Shown: positions 9,456-19,319 of the stretch, in pieces
How the letters are laid out: each line of letters starts with the position of its first letter
Numbering within the stretch: position 1 is the stretch's first letter
Origin: Flavobacterium glaciei
GTDB lineage: Bacteria; Bacteroidota; Bacteroidia; Flavobacteriales; Flavobacteriaceae
Assembly (NCBI RefSeq): GCF_003350545.1
Contig: NZ_QQBA01000009.1
Location: forward strand, 62,001 to 126,000
DNA length: 64,000 bases
Reading direction: 5' to 3'
Notes under the pieces: model-generated
The model's input: the letters and a program-made list of their open reading frames with translations, nothing else
The model's database searches: none
Told to the model about the DNA's origin: nothing
Position numbers and translations under genes: made by a program

Positions 9456-9486
9456 AAAAGGGATACTTGATGTATCCCTTTTTTGA
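9456..9486. terminator. Bidirectional terminator between convergent genes
   Basis: An 11-bp stem (AAAAGGGATAC, 9456-9466, with GTATCCCTTTT, 9472-9482) has a 5-nt loop. It is flanked by A and T runs, so it works in both directions for the M1 peptidase and the minus-strand operon ending at 9503. Confidence 0.9.
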
Positions 9487-9502
9487 TTATTTGTTCAGAA
9501 AA

Positions 9503-10378
9503 TTAGATCAAGTTTTTCTTAATGTAATTAAAACTTGTTGCTGCAGATTCTATTGGATTTGGTTTGTAGTTAGATTCGTGTTCTAAAAAGAAGCGTTTCA
9601 TTCCAGACAGTTTAGCTTCTGCAAAAATCGATTTAAAATCTATAGCTCCCGTTCCAATTTCAGCATTCCAATCTGGATTTACTTTATCCATATCTTTTAC
9701 ATGCCACATTGTGAAACGTCCTGGATATTTTTTGAATAATTGTAATGGATCATTTCCAGAACGTACTACCCAATATAAATCCAATTCAAAATCAACTAAA
9801 TTTTTATCAGTTTCATTTAACAGAATCTCATATCCATTGGTTGAACCAAATTTTGTAAATTCGAAGTCATGATTATGATACGCTAGTTTTAAACCACCAG
9901 CTTTACAAAGTTCACCTACTTTATTTATTTGTACTGCTAATTTTTTATAGGCATCACCAGTAGTTCCTCTCAATTCTGAAACTATATAAGGTACTGTTAC
10001 GTACTCGCTACCTAGTAAATTGGCAGTTTCTATATAATTTTGAACTAAATCCGTAGAACCATCTTTGATCATTGAATTAAAATCGAAGTGATTACTCGTA
10101 GCTTTTAAATCATTATCATCCAGAATCATTTTAAAATCACGAACTGAGGTTCCAAAAAAACCTTTATCGGCGGAGTAACCAAAAGTTTCTACTTCGCAAA
10201 ATCCTGCTTTACCCACTTGGGACAAAACACCTTTGACATCTTTTGGCAATGTATCACGTAATGTCCATAACTGAATTCCGATAGCATTCCTTTTTGAGTT
10301 AAAAGCAAATGAAGGTGCAATGGCTAATGCGCCTAATGCTAAACCAGTATTAATTAAAAATTCTCTTCTTTTTATCAT
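9503..10378 (-). CDS. Tat-exported sugar phosphate isomerase/epimerase-like TIM barrel
   Basis: A 291-residue xylose-isomerase-like TIM barrel (AP_endonuc_2 family). The N-terminus KRREFLINTG with a hydrophobic stretch to about residue 25 is a twin-arginine signal, so it should act in the periplasm. Barrel features include IGIQLWTLRD near the start, YHNHDFEF, FELDLYWV and WHVKDMD, which supply the metal-binding His/Glu/Asp of the family. It is the last gene of the ten-gene sugar operon. The exact reaction is unknown; relatives in such operons act on keto-sugars. Confidence 0.88.
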   Translation of the reverse strand: MIKRREFLINTGLALGALAIAPSFAFNSKRNAIGIQLWTLRDTLPKDVKGVLSQVGKAGFCEVETFGYSADKGFFGTSVRDFKMILDDNDLKATSNHFDFNSMIKDGSTDLVQNYIETANLLGSEYVTVPYIVSELRGTTGDAYKKLAVQINKVGELCKAGGLKLAYHNHDFEFTKFGSTNGYEILLNETDKNLVDFELDLYWVVRSGNDPLQLFKKYPGRFTMWHVKDMDKVNPDWNAEIGTGAIDFKSIFAEAKLSGMKRFFLEHESNYKPNPIESAATSFNYIKKNLI

Positions 10379-10399
10379 GATTTAGTTTTTTTTGATTAA

Positions 10400-11293
10400 T
10401 TAAATATCACAAATTGTAATAGCTTGTTTCAGTGAAGCCAATTTGTCCGGATTTTTGGGAATGAATTCTTGACCAACAAATCCTTTAAAACCAGTTTGTG
10501 CAATTGCTTTCATAATTGCAGCATAATTTAATTCTTGTGTGTCATCAATTTCATTACGTCCTGGAACACCTGCGGTGTGAAAATGTGCAATATATTGATG
10601 ATTTTCTCTAATATTTCTAATTACATCACCCTCATCAATTTGCATGTGGTAGATATCATACAGCAGTTTAAAATTTTCAGAATTCAAACGTTTTGCTAAC
10701 TCTACTCCCCATGATGTTCGATCACATTGGTAATCCTTATGATCAATTTTGCTGTTTAACAATTCCATTACTAAAATCACATTGTGCTTTTCAGCCAAAG
10801 GAATTAGTTTTTGTAAACCAATAACACAATTATTCCAACCTTCCTCATCTGTTATTCCTCTTCGGCTTCCGCTAAAGCAAATCAGATTTTTATAACCAGC
10901 TTTTGCAACGAGCGGAATCATTTCGGTATAATTTTTTAGGAGTGTTTCATGAAATTTAAGATCATTAAAACCATCTACTAAATTTATTTCAGCACCATTA
11001 CACATAGTAGAAACTAAATTATATTTTTTCAATGTGGGCCAAGATGCAGGTCCTACTAAATCAATACCGGTAATTCCAATTTTCTTAGCTTCAATGCAAA
11101 GTGTATCCAAATCAAGATTATCAAAACACCAGCGAGAAACGGAGTGATTTATATTTCCATTTAATTTACCTAAGGATGTTTCTGTTTCATTTTTTGGCAA
11201 AGCCAAAGCAGAAAAACCAGAAGGAATTCCCATAACAGCTGTTCCGGCAAGTATTCCCTTAATAGCAGATCTTCTATTTAGATTAGTACTCAT
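10400..11293 (-). CDS. Tat-exported hydroxypyruvate isomerase-like TIM barrel
   Basis: A 297-residue TIM-barrel isomerase related to Hyi. It begins with a Tat signal (NRRSAIKGI, then a hydrophobic segment to about residue 32). Core motifs are VSRWCFDNL, VMELLNSKIDH, LLYDIYHMQIDEGD, FHTAGVPGRNE and GQEFIP, which carry the expected Glu, Asp/His and Glu metal ligands. It lies 21 bp upstream of the other periplasmic isomerase-like gene and 2 bp after the MFS permease stop, in one operon. A keto/aldose sugar substrate is an inference. Confidence 0.88.
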   Translation of the reverse strand: MSTNLNRRSAIKGILAGTAVMGIPSGFSALALPKNETETSLGKLNGNINHSVSRWCFDNLDLDTLCIEAKKIGITGIDLVGPASWPTLKKYNLVSTMCNGAEINLVDGFNDLKFHETLLKNYTEMIPLVAKAGYKNLICFSGSRRGITDEEGWNNCVIGLQKLIPLAEKHNVILVMELLNSKIDHKDYQCDRTSWGVELAKRLNSENFKLLYDIYHMQIDEGDVIRNIRENHQYIAHFHTAGVPGRNEIDDTQELNYAAIMKAIAQTGFKGFVGQEFIPKNPDKLASLKQAITICDI

Positions 11294-11295
11294 AT

Positions 11296-12534
11296 TTATA
11301 CAGCAGATGATATTTCTTCTACTTTATTTTTCTCATTGAATAAAAGAGCGAAAAGTAAAAATACAACTATAGCAATACCAGCAGGAATAATCCATACCAT
11401 TTGCCAGTTAACAGCACCATCAGTCATTTTGTAATTGTCCGTTATCCAACCTGCAACAGCAAAACCAATTAACATTCCAACTCCATAAGTTGCCAATGTG
11501 ATTAAACCCTGAGCAGCACTTTTATATTTTTCTCCCGCTTTAGAATTGGTGTAAATTTGACCCGAAACAAAAAAGAAATCATAACAAATTCCGTGCAATG
11601 CAATACCTATAATTAACATGAAACTTAAATCATCTCCGTTGCCATAAGCAAATAAAACATAACGAATTGCCCATGCTAACATCCCTACTAAGATGGTTTT
11701 CTTGAAACCAAAACGAGTAAAAAACACCGGAATCAATAAGAGGAACAAGGCCTCGGATATTTGACCAATAGCCATTTTTCCAGTAGGATTTTCAACACCA
11801 GCTTCTGTTAGAAAGAGATTCGCATTTTGATAATAAAAAGCAAGAGGAATACAAATTAGAATAGACGAAACAAAAAAGATAGCGAAGTTTTTATCTTTCA
11901 ATAATTTCAAAGCATCAAGACCTATAATATCTCCGATTTTTATTTTTTCATCACTTACTTTTGGTGGTGTTTTTGGTAATGAAAAACTAAACAGACCTAA
12001 TATAAATGCAGCAATACCAGCTAGTAAAAAGGTGTTTTTAAGTAAACCTGAACTTATTCCTTCGGCAGAATCCCAATGAAACAAATAACTTATTGAAAGT
12101 CCCGCAATAATCCAACCAATAGTTCCCCAGACTCTAATAGTAGCAAACTCTTTCTCTGGATCTTTCATTTGGTTGAATGAAACAGAATTTACTAAAGCTA
12201 ATGTTGGCATATATAGAATCATATAACTCAAAACGTAGGTGTAGAACATACCAACATCTTCTGATTGATACATTTGATACATCAGAAAAGCTCCAATAAG
12301 ATGCAGTATTCCTAGAATTTTTTCTGCATTAAAATATCGGTCAGCGATTAGACCTATGATGAAAGGAGCTACAATGGCGCCCCAAGATTGTGTAGAAAAA
12401 ATAGCAGCGGTTTCTGAACCAGATGCTTTTAAATTATTTCCAAGAAATGTTCCAAGTGTTACAAACCATGCGCCCCAGATAAAAAATTCTAGGAACATCA
12501 TTATGGATAATTTTATTCGGATGGTGTTATTCAT
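11296..12534 (-). CDS. MFS permease, nucleoside:H+ symporter family
   Basis: A 412-residue inner-membrane transporter with about 12 hydrophobic segments, beginning with the family opening LSIMMFLEFFIWGAWFVTLG and a cytoplasmic loop GLIADRYFNAEKI. It resembles NupG/XapB-type permeases. In GMC/Gfo-Idh sugar operons of Bacteroidetes such a permease probably imports the oxidised sugar or its cleavage product rather than nucleosides (inference). Its start is preceded by an unusual low-complexity leader of AACC-type repeats. Confidence 0.88.
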   Translation of the reverse strand: MNNTIRIKLSIMMFLEFFIWGAWFVTLGTFLGNNLKASGSETAAIFSTQSWGAIVAPFIIGLIADRYFNAEKILGILHLIGAFLMYQMYQSEDVGMFYTYVLSYMILYMPTLALVNSVSFNQMKDPEKEFATIRVWGTIGWIIAGLSISYLFHWDSAEGISSGLLKNTFLLAGIAAFILGLFSFSLPKTPPKVSDEKIKIGDIIGLDALKLLKDKNFAIFFVSSILICIPLAFYYQNANLFLTEAGVENPTGKMAIGQISEALFLLLIPVFFTRFGFKKTILVGMLAWAIRYVLFAYGNGDDLSFMLIIGIALHGICYDFFFVSGQIYTNSKAGEKYKSAAQGLITLATYGVGMLIGFAVAGWITDNYKMTDGAVNWQMVWIIPAGIAIVVFLLFALLFNEKNKVEEISSAV

Positions 12535-12584
12535 TGGTTGGTTGGTTTTAATTTTGGTTTGGTTAGTTTTAGTTTTAATATTTA
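12535..12584 (-). other. Low-complexity AACC-repeat leader upstream of the permease
   Basis: The 50-bp spacer read on the minus strand is almost only A and C with T, including the words AACTAAAACTAACC and AACCAACCAACC just before the permease ATG. It should form an unstructured leader or could be prone to slippage. No gene is present. Confidence 0.5.
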
Positions 12585-13322
12585 TTACATTCCAGCTTCA
12601 CATCCAGTTGTAATTTTCATAGTATTCCATTCTTTAATCATAATGTTTCTGAACCATACATTATCGCCGTGATCTTGCAAAGCAATTTTACCTTTCTTGA
12701 AGGCTGCAAATCCAGGCCAAGTAGCAAATTTACTGCCTGCAACTAAAGTTTTAAAATTGGCATCCCAAAGTGTTGTTTCAACAACTTTTACACCATTAAC
12801 TAACATTGTAAGTTTTCCAAATTTACATACTAAATCTACCGAATTCCATTCTCCAACAGGCTTTACTGGTTCTGAAGTACTTTTAATTAAATCGTATAAA
12901 TCACCAGCTCTGTGTTTTTCAATTTTACCGTCAGGATGACCATCATTGTCTAATACTTGCATTTCCAAACCAGTTTCGTAAGTGTTTTTGAATTTTGTCA
13001 AATCCTCATTCACATAGAAAATAATACCACTGTTTGCATTTGCTGCTACTTTCCATTCTAATTTCAAGTGAAAATTCTCGTATTCAACATCCGTTACAAG
13101 ATCGCCTCCTTGACCATTTTGGGCAGCAGAAGGGTCAAAATGCAAGACACCATCTTCAACTTTCCAACCAGAACCAGCTGTATTTTTTCCATAGCTGTGC
13201 CAACCAGTTGTTGATTTTCCATCAAATATTGATTTAAATCCTTTAGGTAATGGTGCTTGTTGTGCATTTGCTGTTTGAATCAAAATCATAACAAATAATG
13301 AGGTACAAATATTTTTAATCAT
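12585..13322 (-). CDS. DUF1080 protein, 3-keto-disaccharide hydrolase family
   Basis: A 245-residue secreted protein with a signal peptide (about 1-20, ending TANAQQ) and a concanavalin-like jelly-roll of the DUF1080 family (PF06439). Family marks are FKSIFDGKSTTGWHSYG, GGDLVTDVEYENF, LKLEWKV, NSGIIFYVNED, GEWNSVDLVC and VWFRNIMIKEW. Members of this family have been shown to cleave 3-keto-glycosides, which matches the GMC oxidoreductase and Gfo/Idh genes in this operon. It is likely periplasmic. Confidence 0.92.
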   Translation of the reverse strand: MIKNICTSLFVMILIQTANAQQAPLPKGFKSIFDGKSTTGWHSYGKNTAGSGWKVEDGVLHFDPSAAQNGQGGDLVTDVEYENFHLKLEWKVAANANSGIIFYVNEDLTKFKNTYETGLEMQVLDNDGHPDGKIEKHRAGDLYDLIKSTSEPVKPVGEWNSVDLVCKFGKLTMLVNGVKVVETTLWDANFKTLVAGSKFATWPGFAAFKKGKIALQDHGDNVWFRNIMIKEWNTMKITTGCEAGM

Positions 13323-13351
13323 TTTTAAATTTTTGAATTAATACTAACTTT

Positions 13352-14809
13352 TTATAATGTTAAAGCTTTCCAACCTTGACGATAATCGCGTTTTACAAAT
13401 TGATTTACTTCATCAAAATTAGTAATTCTCATAGCGTCATTGTCCCATAATAATTTTGCAGAACGTCCAGGATAAACTTCTTCTCCAAGTTCATCTCTCA
13501 TCACATCATAACCTCTGATAGCAAGATTTGCCATTAATAAAGCTTCTGTTAAAGGACCTGCAATTTCAAAAGGTGAACTTAATTCTTTTTTTCCATAACC
13601 TGCAATGGCAGCTTCAACCCACTGTCTATAATGACCTTCGGCACCATCTTTTACTCTGGCGTATTTTTGAGCGACATTGAGATTTTCATTTTTACTAAGA
13701 GGTAATAAACGAGGATTTAAACCATAAGTATCACACATCATTTTTCCTTTTGTACCAGTAAATAAAGTTCCATTTCCACCATCACCAAAGATTTCATTAG
13801 GTCCTAGTTCAGAAGGTCTTTCCGGTTGAATTCCTCCATCCATCCAGTGAACTGCTATATCTCCTTGAGTCTTTTCGGTTTTTGGAAAAGTTAAAGTTAC
13901 ATGACTTGAGGGAGGACAACTTTCAGGGAAATAGCCTCTTTGAAATTCATCGACATAAACGGAGCCAACGCTGCATTGAACATCTTTTGCATATTTCAAG
14001 TTCAATACACTAAATGGGGCTTCCAGTAAATGGCAACCCATATCTCCTAAAGCACCTGTTCCATAATCCCACCAACCGCGCCAGTTAAAGGGCACTAATT
14101 TATTTACATAATCTTTGTAAGGGGCTGTTCCCAACCATAAATCCCAATCTAATTCAAGAGGAATATCAGCTTTATTAGCAGACCAAGGAATACCTTGAGG
14201 CCAAACTGGACGGTCTGTCCAAGCATGTATTGTATGGACATCACCTATCAAGCCTGCTTCATACCATTCTTTCATGATACGGGTACCATCATTTGAGGCT
14301 CCTTGATTTCCCATTTGGGTTACCACTTTATATTTCTTAGCAGCTTGAGTTAGAATACGCGCTTCATATATATCATGAGCCATAGGTTTTTGTACATATA
14401 CGTGTTTCCCCAATTGCATGGCAGCGAGTGCTTGGATAGCATGATTATGGTCGGGTGTAGAAACTGAAACGGCATCAATATTTTTATGCTCTTTATCTAA
14501 CATTTCACGCCAATCTTTGTAGAATTTAGCTTTAGGAAATGCGCTTACGCTTGCGGCTGCTCTTCTGGTGTCAACATCACACAAAAATGAAATATCAGCT
14601 TTTCCACTGCTTGCAAACATAGCAATATCCGATTTTCCTTTTCCACCAACTCCAATTCCAGCTATTGATAAACGATCACTTGGTGCGACAAAACCTCTAC
14701 CTAAAACATGACGGGGAACAATCATAAACGCTGCAGCAGCTATAGCAGTTGTTTTTATAAAATCACGTCGGTTATTTGTGATTATATTATCTTCTTCTTT
14801 TTGTTTCAT
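13352..14809 (-). CDS. Tat-exported Gfo/Idh/MocA oxidoreductase
   Basis: A 485-residue NAD(P)-binding oxidoreductase. The N-terminus carries a twin-arginine motif (NNRRDFIKTT) and hydrophobic stretch to about residue 40, so it is exported folded with its cofactor. The Rossmann site GIGVGGKGKS, the YVQKPMAHD motif (EKP equivalent) and the C-terminal Gfo/Idh domain follow, including GDMGCHLLEAPF. Periplasmic members with tightly bound cofactor can interconvert hydroxyl and keto groups of sugars. It sits 29 bp upstream of the DUF1080 hydrolase. Confidence 0.92.
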   Translation of the reverse strand: MKQKEEDNIITNNRRDFIKTTAIAAAAFMIVPRHVLGRGFVAPSDRLSIAGIGVGGKGKSDIAMFASSGKADISFLCDVDTRRAAASVSAFPKAKFYKDWREMLDKEHKNIDAVSVSTPDHNHAIQALAAMQLGKHVYVQKPMAHDIYEARILTQAAKKYKVVTQMGNQGASNDGTRIMKEWYEAGLIGDVHTIHAWTDRPVWPQGIPWSANKADIPLELDWDLWLGTAPYKDYVNKLVPFNWRGWWDYGTGALGDMGCHLLEAPFSVLNLKYAKDVQCSVGSVYVDEFQRGYFPESCPPSSHVTLTFPKTEKTQGDIAVHWMDGGIQPERPSELGPNEIFGDGGNGTLFTGTKGKMMCDTYGLNPRLLPLSKNENLNVAQKYARVKDGAEGHYRQWVEAAIAGYGKKELSSPFEIAGPLTEALLMANLAIRGYDVMRDELGEEVYPGRSAKLLWDNDAMRITNFDEVNQFVKRDYRQGWKALTL

Positions 14810-14908
14810 TTAATTTTAATACGTTTAGTTAATAGTAATAAAATAGCTATGTAAATGATTTATTTGATGAATATTATAAAGCAAAAAAAATATTCACAAC
14901 TTGTAATC

Positions 14909-15283
14909 TTATTTTTTAAGAGATAAAATATACTTTGCCATCGAAGTTGCATCATTCTTTTTCAATGATGAATGCGCTGACATAGGAATAGAACCCCAAA
15001 CACCAGATCCACCTTTAATAATTTTACCAGATAGATAAGCTACATTTTTATCGTTTAATGGATATTTTTTTGCAATATCTAAATAGGAGGGACCTATCAG
15101 TTTCTTGTCTAATTTATGACATCCGATGCAGTCTGATTTAGCAATTAATTTTTCGCCTTCAGATGTTTGATAAATAACATTAGATTTTTTTGTAATCTTG
15201 GTATAGTTTTTATAGGCATTGTCATTAGAAAATGAAGTTAGACTTACTAAAGCCAACCCAAAAAGCAAATATTTTAATTTCAT
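14909..15283 (-). CDS. Small periplasmic cytochrome c
   Basis: A 124-residue class I cytochrome c with signal peptide (MKLKYLLFGLALVSLTSFS). The haem site is CIGCH (C52, C55, H56) and the likely axial Met is M101 in IPMSAH. It would accept electrons from the GMC oxidoreductase complex and hand them to the respiratory chain, which explains its place inside the operon. The 99-bp gap to the next gene holds only A/T-rich sequence. Confidence 0.93.
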   Translation of the reverse strand: MKLKYLLFGLALVSLTSFSNDNAYKNYTKITKKSNVIYQTSEGEKLIAKSDCIGCHKLDKKLIGPSYLDIAKKYPLNDKNVAYLSGKIIKGGSGVWGSIPMSAHSSLKKNDATSMAKYILSLKK

Positions 15284-15301
15284 TTTTTATCCATTTAAGT
15301 T

Positions 15302-16354
15302 TTATAACCCTAAGTTTTTTCTGTTAAAAGCCTGATTCGTTTCCACTGCAGCAAAATCATCAAATGCTTTTTCGGTTACTTTTATGATATGATTTTTTAT
15401 AAATTCAGCACCTTCTCGGGCTCCATCTTCTTGATTTTTGATGCAACATTCCCATTCCATAACTGCCCAACCTTTAAAATCATATTGCGCTAATTTGCTG
15501 AAAATTGTTTTAAAATCAATTTGGCCATCTCCAGGAGATCGATAACGTCCTGCACGATTTACCCAACTTTGATATCCACCAAAAGTTCCTTGCTTTCCGG
15601 TAGGGTTAAACTCGGCATCTTTTACATGAAATGCTTTTATTCTTTCATGATAAAAATCAATGTATTGAATGTAGTCTAACTGTTGTAAAACAAAGTGCGA
15701 AGGATCATAGAGCAAACAAGCTCTGGAATGATTATTTACAGCTTTCAAAAACATTTCGTAAGTTTCTCCATCAAACAAATCTTCCCCCGGATGTATTTCA
15801 TAACAAAGATCGATCCCATTTTGGTCAAACTCATTTAAAATAGGTAGCCAACGTTTTGCCAATTCAGCAAAACCGTCTTCTACTAAACCAGGAGGTCTTT
15901 GTGGCCAAGGATGAAAATATTGCCAAAGCAGAGAACCACTAAAAGTAGCATGTGCATTTAAACCTAAATTCTGAGAAGCTTTTGCAGCATATTTTAATTG
16001 CTGAACCGCCCATTCCTGTCTGGCCTTAGAGTTTCCATGTACATTTGCCGGAGCAAAAGCATCAAAAAAATCATCATAAGCGGGGTGAACTGCTACTAAC
16101 TGGCCTTGCAAATGTGTTGACAATTCTGTGATTTCCAGTCCGTAAGAAGCAATTGTACCCTTAAGCTCTTCAGCATAGGTCTTACTTTCTGCTGCTTTTT
16201 GCAAATCAATGAATCGAGTATCTAATGTTGGCATTTGAATGCCTTTAAAACCTAAATCTGAGGCCCATTTACAAATTCCATCTAAGGAATTAAAAGGAGC
16301 TTCATTACTTATAAATTGAGCTAAAAATACTGCAGGTCCTTGTATTGTTGTCAT
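15302..16354 (-). CDS. Cytosolic sugar phosphate isomerase/epimerase, TIM barrel
   Basis: A 350-residue AP_endonuc_2-type TIM barrel without signal peptide, in contrast to the two Tat-exported isomerases of the same operon. Motifs include FKGIQMPTLDTRF, LCYEIHPGEDLFDG, LLYDPSHFVLQQLDY, FHVKDAEF and AVMEWECC, which supply metal ligands Glu, Asp, His and Glu. It probably processes a keto-sugar after import (inference). It lies 18 bp upstream of the cytochrome c and 38 bp after a Gfo/Idh gene. Confidence 0.9.
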   Translation of the reverse strand: MTTIQGPAVFLAQFISNEAPFNSLDGICKWASDLGFKGIQMPTLDTRFIDLQKAAESKTYAEELKGTIASYGLEITELSTHLQGQLVAVHPAYDDFFDAFAPANVHGNSKARQEWAVQQLKYAAKASQNLGLNAHATFSGSLLWQYFHPWPQRPPGLVEDGFAELAKRWLPILNEFDQNGIDLCYEIHPGEDLFDGETYEMFLKAVNNHSRACLLYDPSHFVLQQLDYIQYIDFYHERIKAFHVKDAEFNPTGKQGTFGGYQSWVNRAGRYRSPGDGQIDFKTIFSKLAQYDFKGWAVMEWECCIKNQEDGAREGAEFIKNHIIKVTEKAFDDFAAVETNQAFNRKNLGL

Positions 16355-16392
16355 AGTATATAGTATCTTAAACCTTTACGAATGGTATATTA

Positions 16393-17553
16393 TTATAATA
16401 CGAAAGGAGTCCATTTTTTATCTGATTGCGAAGATGCGACTACATTATCTATAAAAGCCATTCCTCTAACTCCATCTTCAACAGAAGGAAAATCTAACAT
16501 TTCAGGAGTAGGTGTCGTACCTTCTAATTTGCAGTTAAGAGTTAAAGCAAAGTTCCTATAAATGTTAGCAAATGCTTCTAAATAACCTTCAGGATGTCCG
16601 CCAGGAGTTCTACAATTGTGTGTTGCAAATGAGGATAAATTAGCATAATTTGAACCTGCTCTTAAAACTTGAGCTGGTTCATCTAACCATCTAACCATTA
16701 GAGTATTGGGATCATGTTGAAACCATTCGACTCCACCTTTTTCACCGTAAACTCTTATTCTTAAAGCATTTTCTTCACCTGCTGCAACTTGTGAGGCCAT
16801 TAAAACCCCTTTGGAACCATTGTCAAACTTTAACAAAACAGCTCCATCATCATCCATAACACGACCTTCGACTAAAGTGTTTAATTCAGCACAAACATCT
16901 GTAATTTTGGCTCCAGTAATATATTCAGCTAAATGCGCAGCGTGAGTTCCAATATCTCCCATAACGGAGCTTTTTCCTGATTTTTTGGGATCAGTCCTCC
17001 ATGCGGCTTGGGTATTTCCTTCTCTTTCGGATAATTTACTTAACCATCCTTGAGGGTATTCAACCCAAACTTTTCTAATTTTTCCTAATTTTCCTTCACT
17101 GACCATCGCTTTGGCTTGCTTTACCATTGGATAGCCGGAGTAGGTATGTGTTAAACAAAGGATTAAACCTGTTTCTTCCACTTTTTGCTGCAATAATTTT
17201 GCTTCTTCCAATGAAAAAGTCATAGGTTTCTCAATTACCACATTAAAACCATGATCTAAAGCCATCATTGCAGGTGCAAAATGAGCAAAATTTGGCGTTA
17301 CAATAGTAACAAAATCGATTCTCTCATCAACTGGCAAAGCCGCTTCAGCTTTAATCATTTCCTCATAGGTCAAATATGTTCTTGATTCCGGCAGAAATAA
17401 CGCTTTACCAGATGCTAAAGCTGTTTCTGGTCTAATACTCAGTGCACCACACTTTAATTCAATTAATCCATCCATATTAGCGGCTAAGCGGTGAATTGCG
17501 CCTATGAAGGCATCTTGGCCACCACCAACCATTCCCATTCTTAATTTTCTCAT
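16393..17553 (-). CDS. Cytosolic Gfo/Idh/MocA family oxidoreductase
   Basis: A 386-residue NAD(P)-dependent dehydrogenase without export signal. It has the Rossmann start GMVGGGQDAFIGAIHR, the lysine motif VVIEKPMTFS and the C-terminal alpha/beta domain with GDIGTHAAHLAEYITG. It probably reduces or oxidises a keto-sugar in the cytosol. It lies 10 bp after the GMC oxidoreductase stop and is part of the ten-gene operon. Confidence 0.92.
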   Translation of the reverse strand: MRKLRMGMVGGGQDAFIGAIHRLAANMDGLIELKCGALSIRPETALASGKALFLPESRTYLTYEEMIKAEAALPVDERIDFVTIVTPNFAHFAPAMMALDHGFNVVIEKPMTFSLEEAKLLQQKVEETGLILCLTHTYSGYPMVKQAKAMVSEGKLGKIRKVWVEYPQGWLSKLSEREGNTQAAWRTDPKKSGKSSVMGDIGTHAAHLAEYITGAKITDVCAELNTLVEGRVMDDDGAVLLKFDNGSKGVLMASQVAAGEENALRIRVYGEKGGVEWFQHDPNTLMVRWLDEPAQVLRAGSNYANLSSFATHNCRTPGGHPEGYLEAFANIYRNFALTLNCKLEGTTPTPEMLDFPSVEDGVRGMAFIDNVVASSQSDKKWTPFVL

Positions 17554-17563
17554 AATGATGAAC

Positions 17564-19267
17564 CTAAATATTTCCTTTTTTCAATTCTTTTACCGCATAA
17601 TCACAGGCACGAGCTGTTAAAGCCATGAAAGTTAATGATGGATTTTGACAAGCTACAGATGGCATACAAGATCCATCAGTTACAAATACATTACTCACTT
17701 CGTGCATTTGATTCCATTTATTTAAGACCGAATCTTTAGGGTCGTTACCCATTCTTGCTGTACCCATCTCGTGTATAGCCATACCAGGATAACAATCATT
17801 ATCATAGGTTCTTACATTTTTGATTCCAGATGCTTCCAGCATTTCTGCAGCATCATTCATCATATCCTCCCGCATTTTTGCTTCATTCTCTTTATATTCA
17901 CAATCAATAGCCAAAACAGGTTGTCCCCATTTGTCTTTTTTAGTGTGGTCGATGTACACTTTATTTTCATAATAAGGCAGCATTTCCCCAAAACCACCTA
18001 GTCCCATACTCCACGAATCAGCAGGTAATGACATAGTAGCTTTGAAATTTTCACCAAAAGCTAGTTCAGCTACTTCTTTATGCCACAATCCTCTGCTGGC
18101 ACCACCTTGATATCCAAAACCTCTTAAATAGTCTCTTTTATCATTCCCTACATTTTGGTACCTTGGAATATAAATTCCGTTGGCTCGTCTTCCGTACGTA
18201 TATTTATCCTCAAAACCTTCTGCAGTTCCTTCCGCACCGCAACGGAAATGGTGATCCATTAAGTTATGTCCTAATTGTCCGCTGGCATTTCCCAAGCCAT
18301 TCGGATGCGCTTCTGAAGTAGAATTTAATAAGATAAATGTTGAACCTAAAGTAGAACCATTTACAAAAACAATTTTAGCATAAAACTCCATAGTTTCATT
18401 TGTTTCTGCATCAATAACCATTACACCTTTTGCTTTTTTTGTGTCTTTATCATAAATTATGTGATTTACAATAGAGTAGGGTCTCACAGTCAATCTATTG
18501 GTTGCCATTGCTGCTGGTAATGTAGAAGATTGTGTACTGAAATATGCTCCAAACGGACAACCACGGCTACATAAGTTTCTGTATTGACAACTACCGCGAC
18601 CTTTGTGAGGTACTGTTAAATTTGCAGTTCTACCAATTGTAAGAATACGTGTTTTATTATAATGTTTTTCTAATCTTTCTTTTACTGATTTTTCTACACA
18701 ATTTAAATCCATTGGAGGTAAAAATTTACCATCTGGCAAAAGAGGCCAATTTTCTGCCTGCCCGCTGATTCCTGCAAATTTTTCTACATAATCATACCAT
18801 TTAGTTAGGTCTTTATAGCGAATAGGCCAATCATTACCGTATCCATCTTTTGCATTATCTTCAAAATTATGGTCACTGAAACGGTAACTTTGACGTCCCC
18901 ACATTAATGATTTTCCTCCCACGTGAAAACCTCTATACCAGTCAAAACGTTTGTCTTCTGTATATGGACATTCAATATCATTTACCCACCATTTTTCGGT
19001 AGCTTCATTATACGGATAATCTCTTGTTTGTACTGGATGTGTAGCGATTTGTTCTTGTGTCAGTTTTCCAGCGTGTTCAAATTCCCAAGGTGCTTTCATC
19101 GCGGATTCATAATCTTTGATATGCTCAATGTTCATTCCGCGTTCTAACATCAAAACCTTCATCCCTTTTTCAGTAAGTTCTTTTGCAGCCCAACCACCGC
19201 TAATTCCAGATCCTATTACAATAGCATCGTATGTATTTTCCTCTTTTAAATTGGTATTTATATTCAC
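17564..19267 (-). CDS. GMC oxidoreductase, FAD-dependent sugar dehydrogenase large subunit
   Basis: A 567-residue flavoprotein. The FAD-binding motif VIGSGISGGWAAKE (17-30) and the C-terminal GMC signature region (NPSLTFMALTARA) are present. A conserved cysteine cluster C227/C233/C237 (CQYRNLCSRGC) is typical of the gluconate/glucoside dehydrogenase branch. It has no signal peptide; partners of this type are carried across the membrane by the Tat signal of the small subunit encoded just upstream. The predicted role is 3-oxidation of glycosides with electrons passed to cytochrome c. Confidence 0.93.
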   Translation of the reverse strand: MNINTNLKEENTYDAIVIGSGISGGWAAKELTEKGMKVLMLERGMNIEHIKDYESAMKAPWEFEHAGKLTQEQIATHPVQTRDYPYNEATEKWWVNDIECPYTEDKRFDWYRGFHVGGKSLMWGRQSYRFSDHNFEDNAKDGYGNDWPIRYKDLTKWYDYVEKFAGISGQAENWPLLPDGKFLPPMDLNCVEKSVKERLEKHYNKTRILTIGRTANLTVPHKGRGSCQYRNLCSRGCPFGAYFSTQSSTLPAAMATNRLTVRPYSIVNHIIYDKDTKKAKGVMVIDAETNETMEFYAKIVFVNGSTLGSTFILLNSTSEAHPNGLGNASGQLGHNLMDHHFRCGAEGTAEGFEDKYTYGRRANGIYIPRYQNVGNDKRDYLRGFGYQGGASRGLWHKEVAELAFGENFKATMSLPADSWSMGLGGFGEMLPYYENKVYIDHTKKDKWGQPVLAIDCEYKENEAKMREDMMNDAAEMLEASGIKNVRTYDNDCYPGMAIHEMGTARMGNDPKDSVLNKWNQMHEVSNVFVTDGSCMPSVACQNPSLTFMALTARACDYAVKELKKGNI

Positions 19268-19319
19268 GAGTAGTATTTTTTATTTAATAAATATGTGTAA
19301 CAAAAGGCTCCAATTACAA

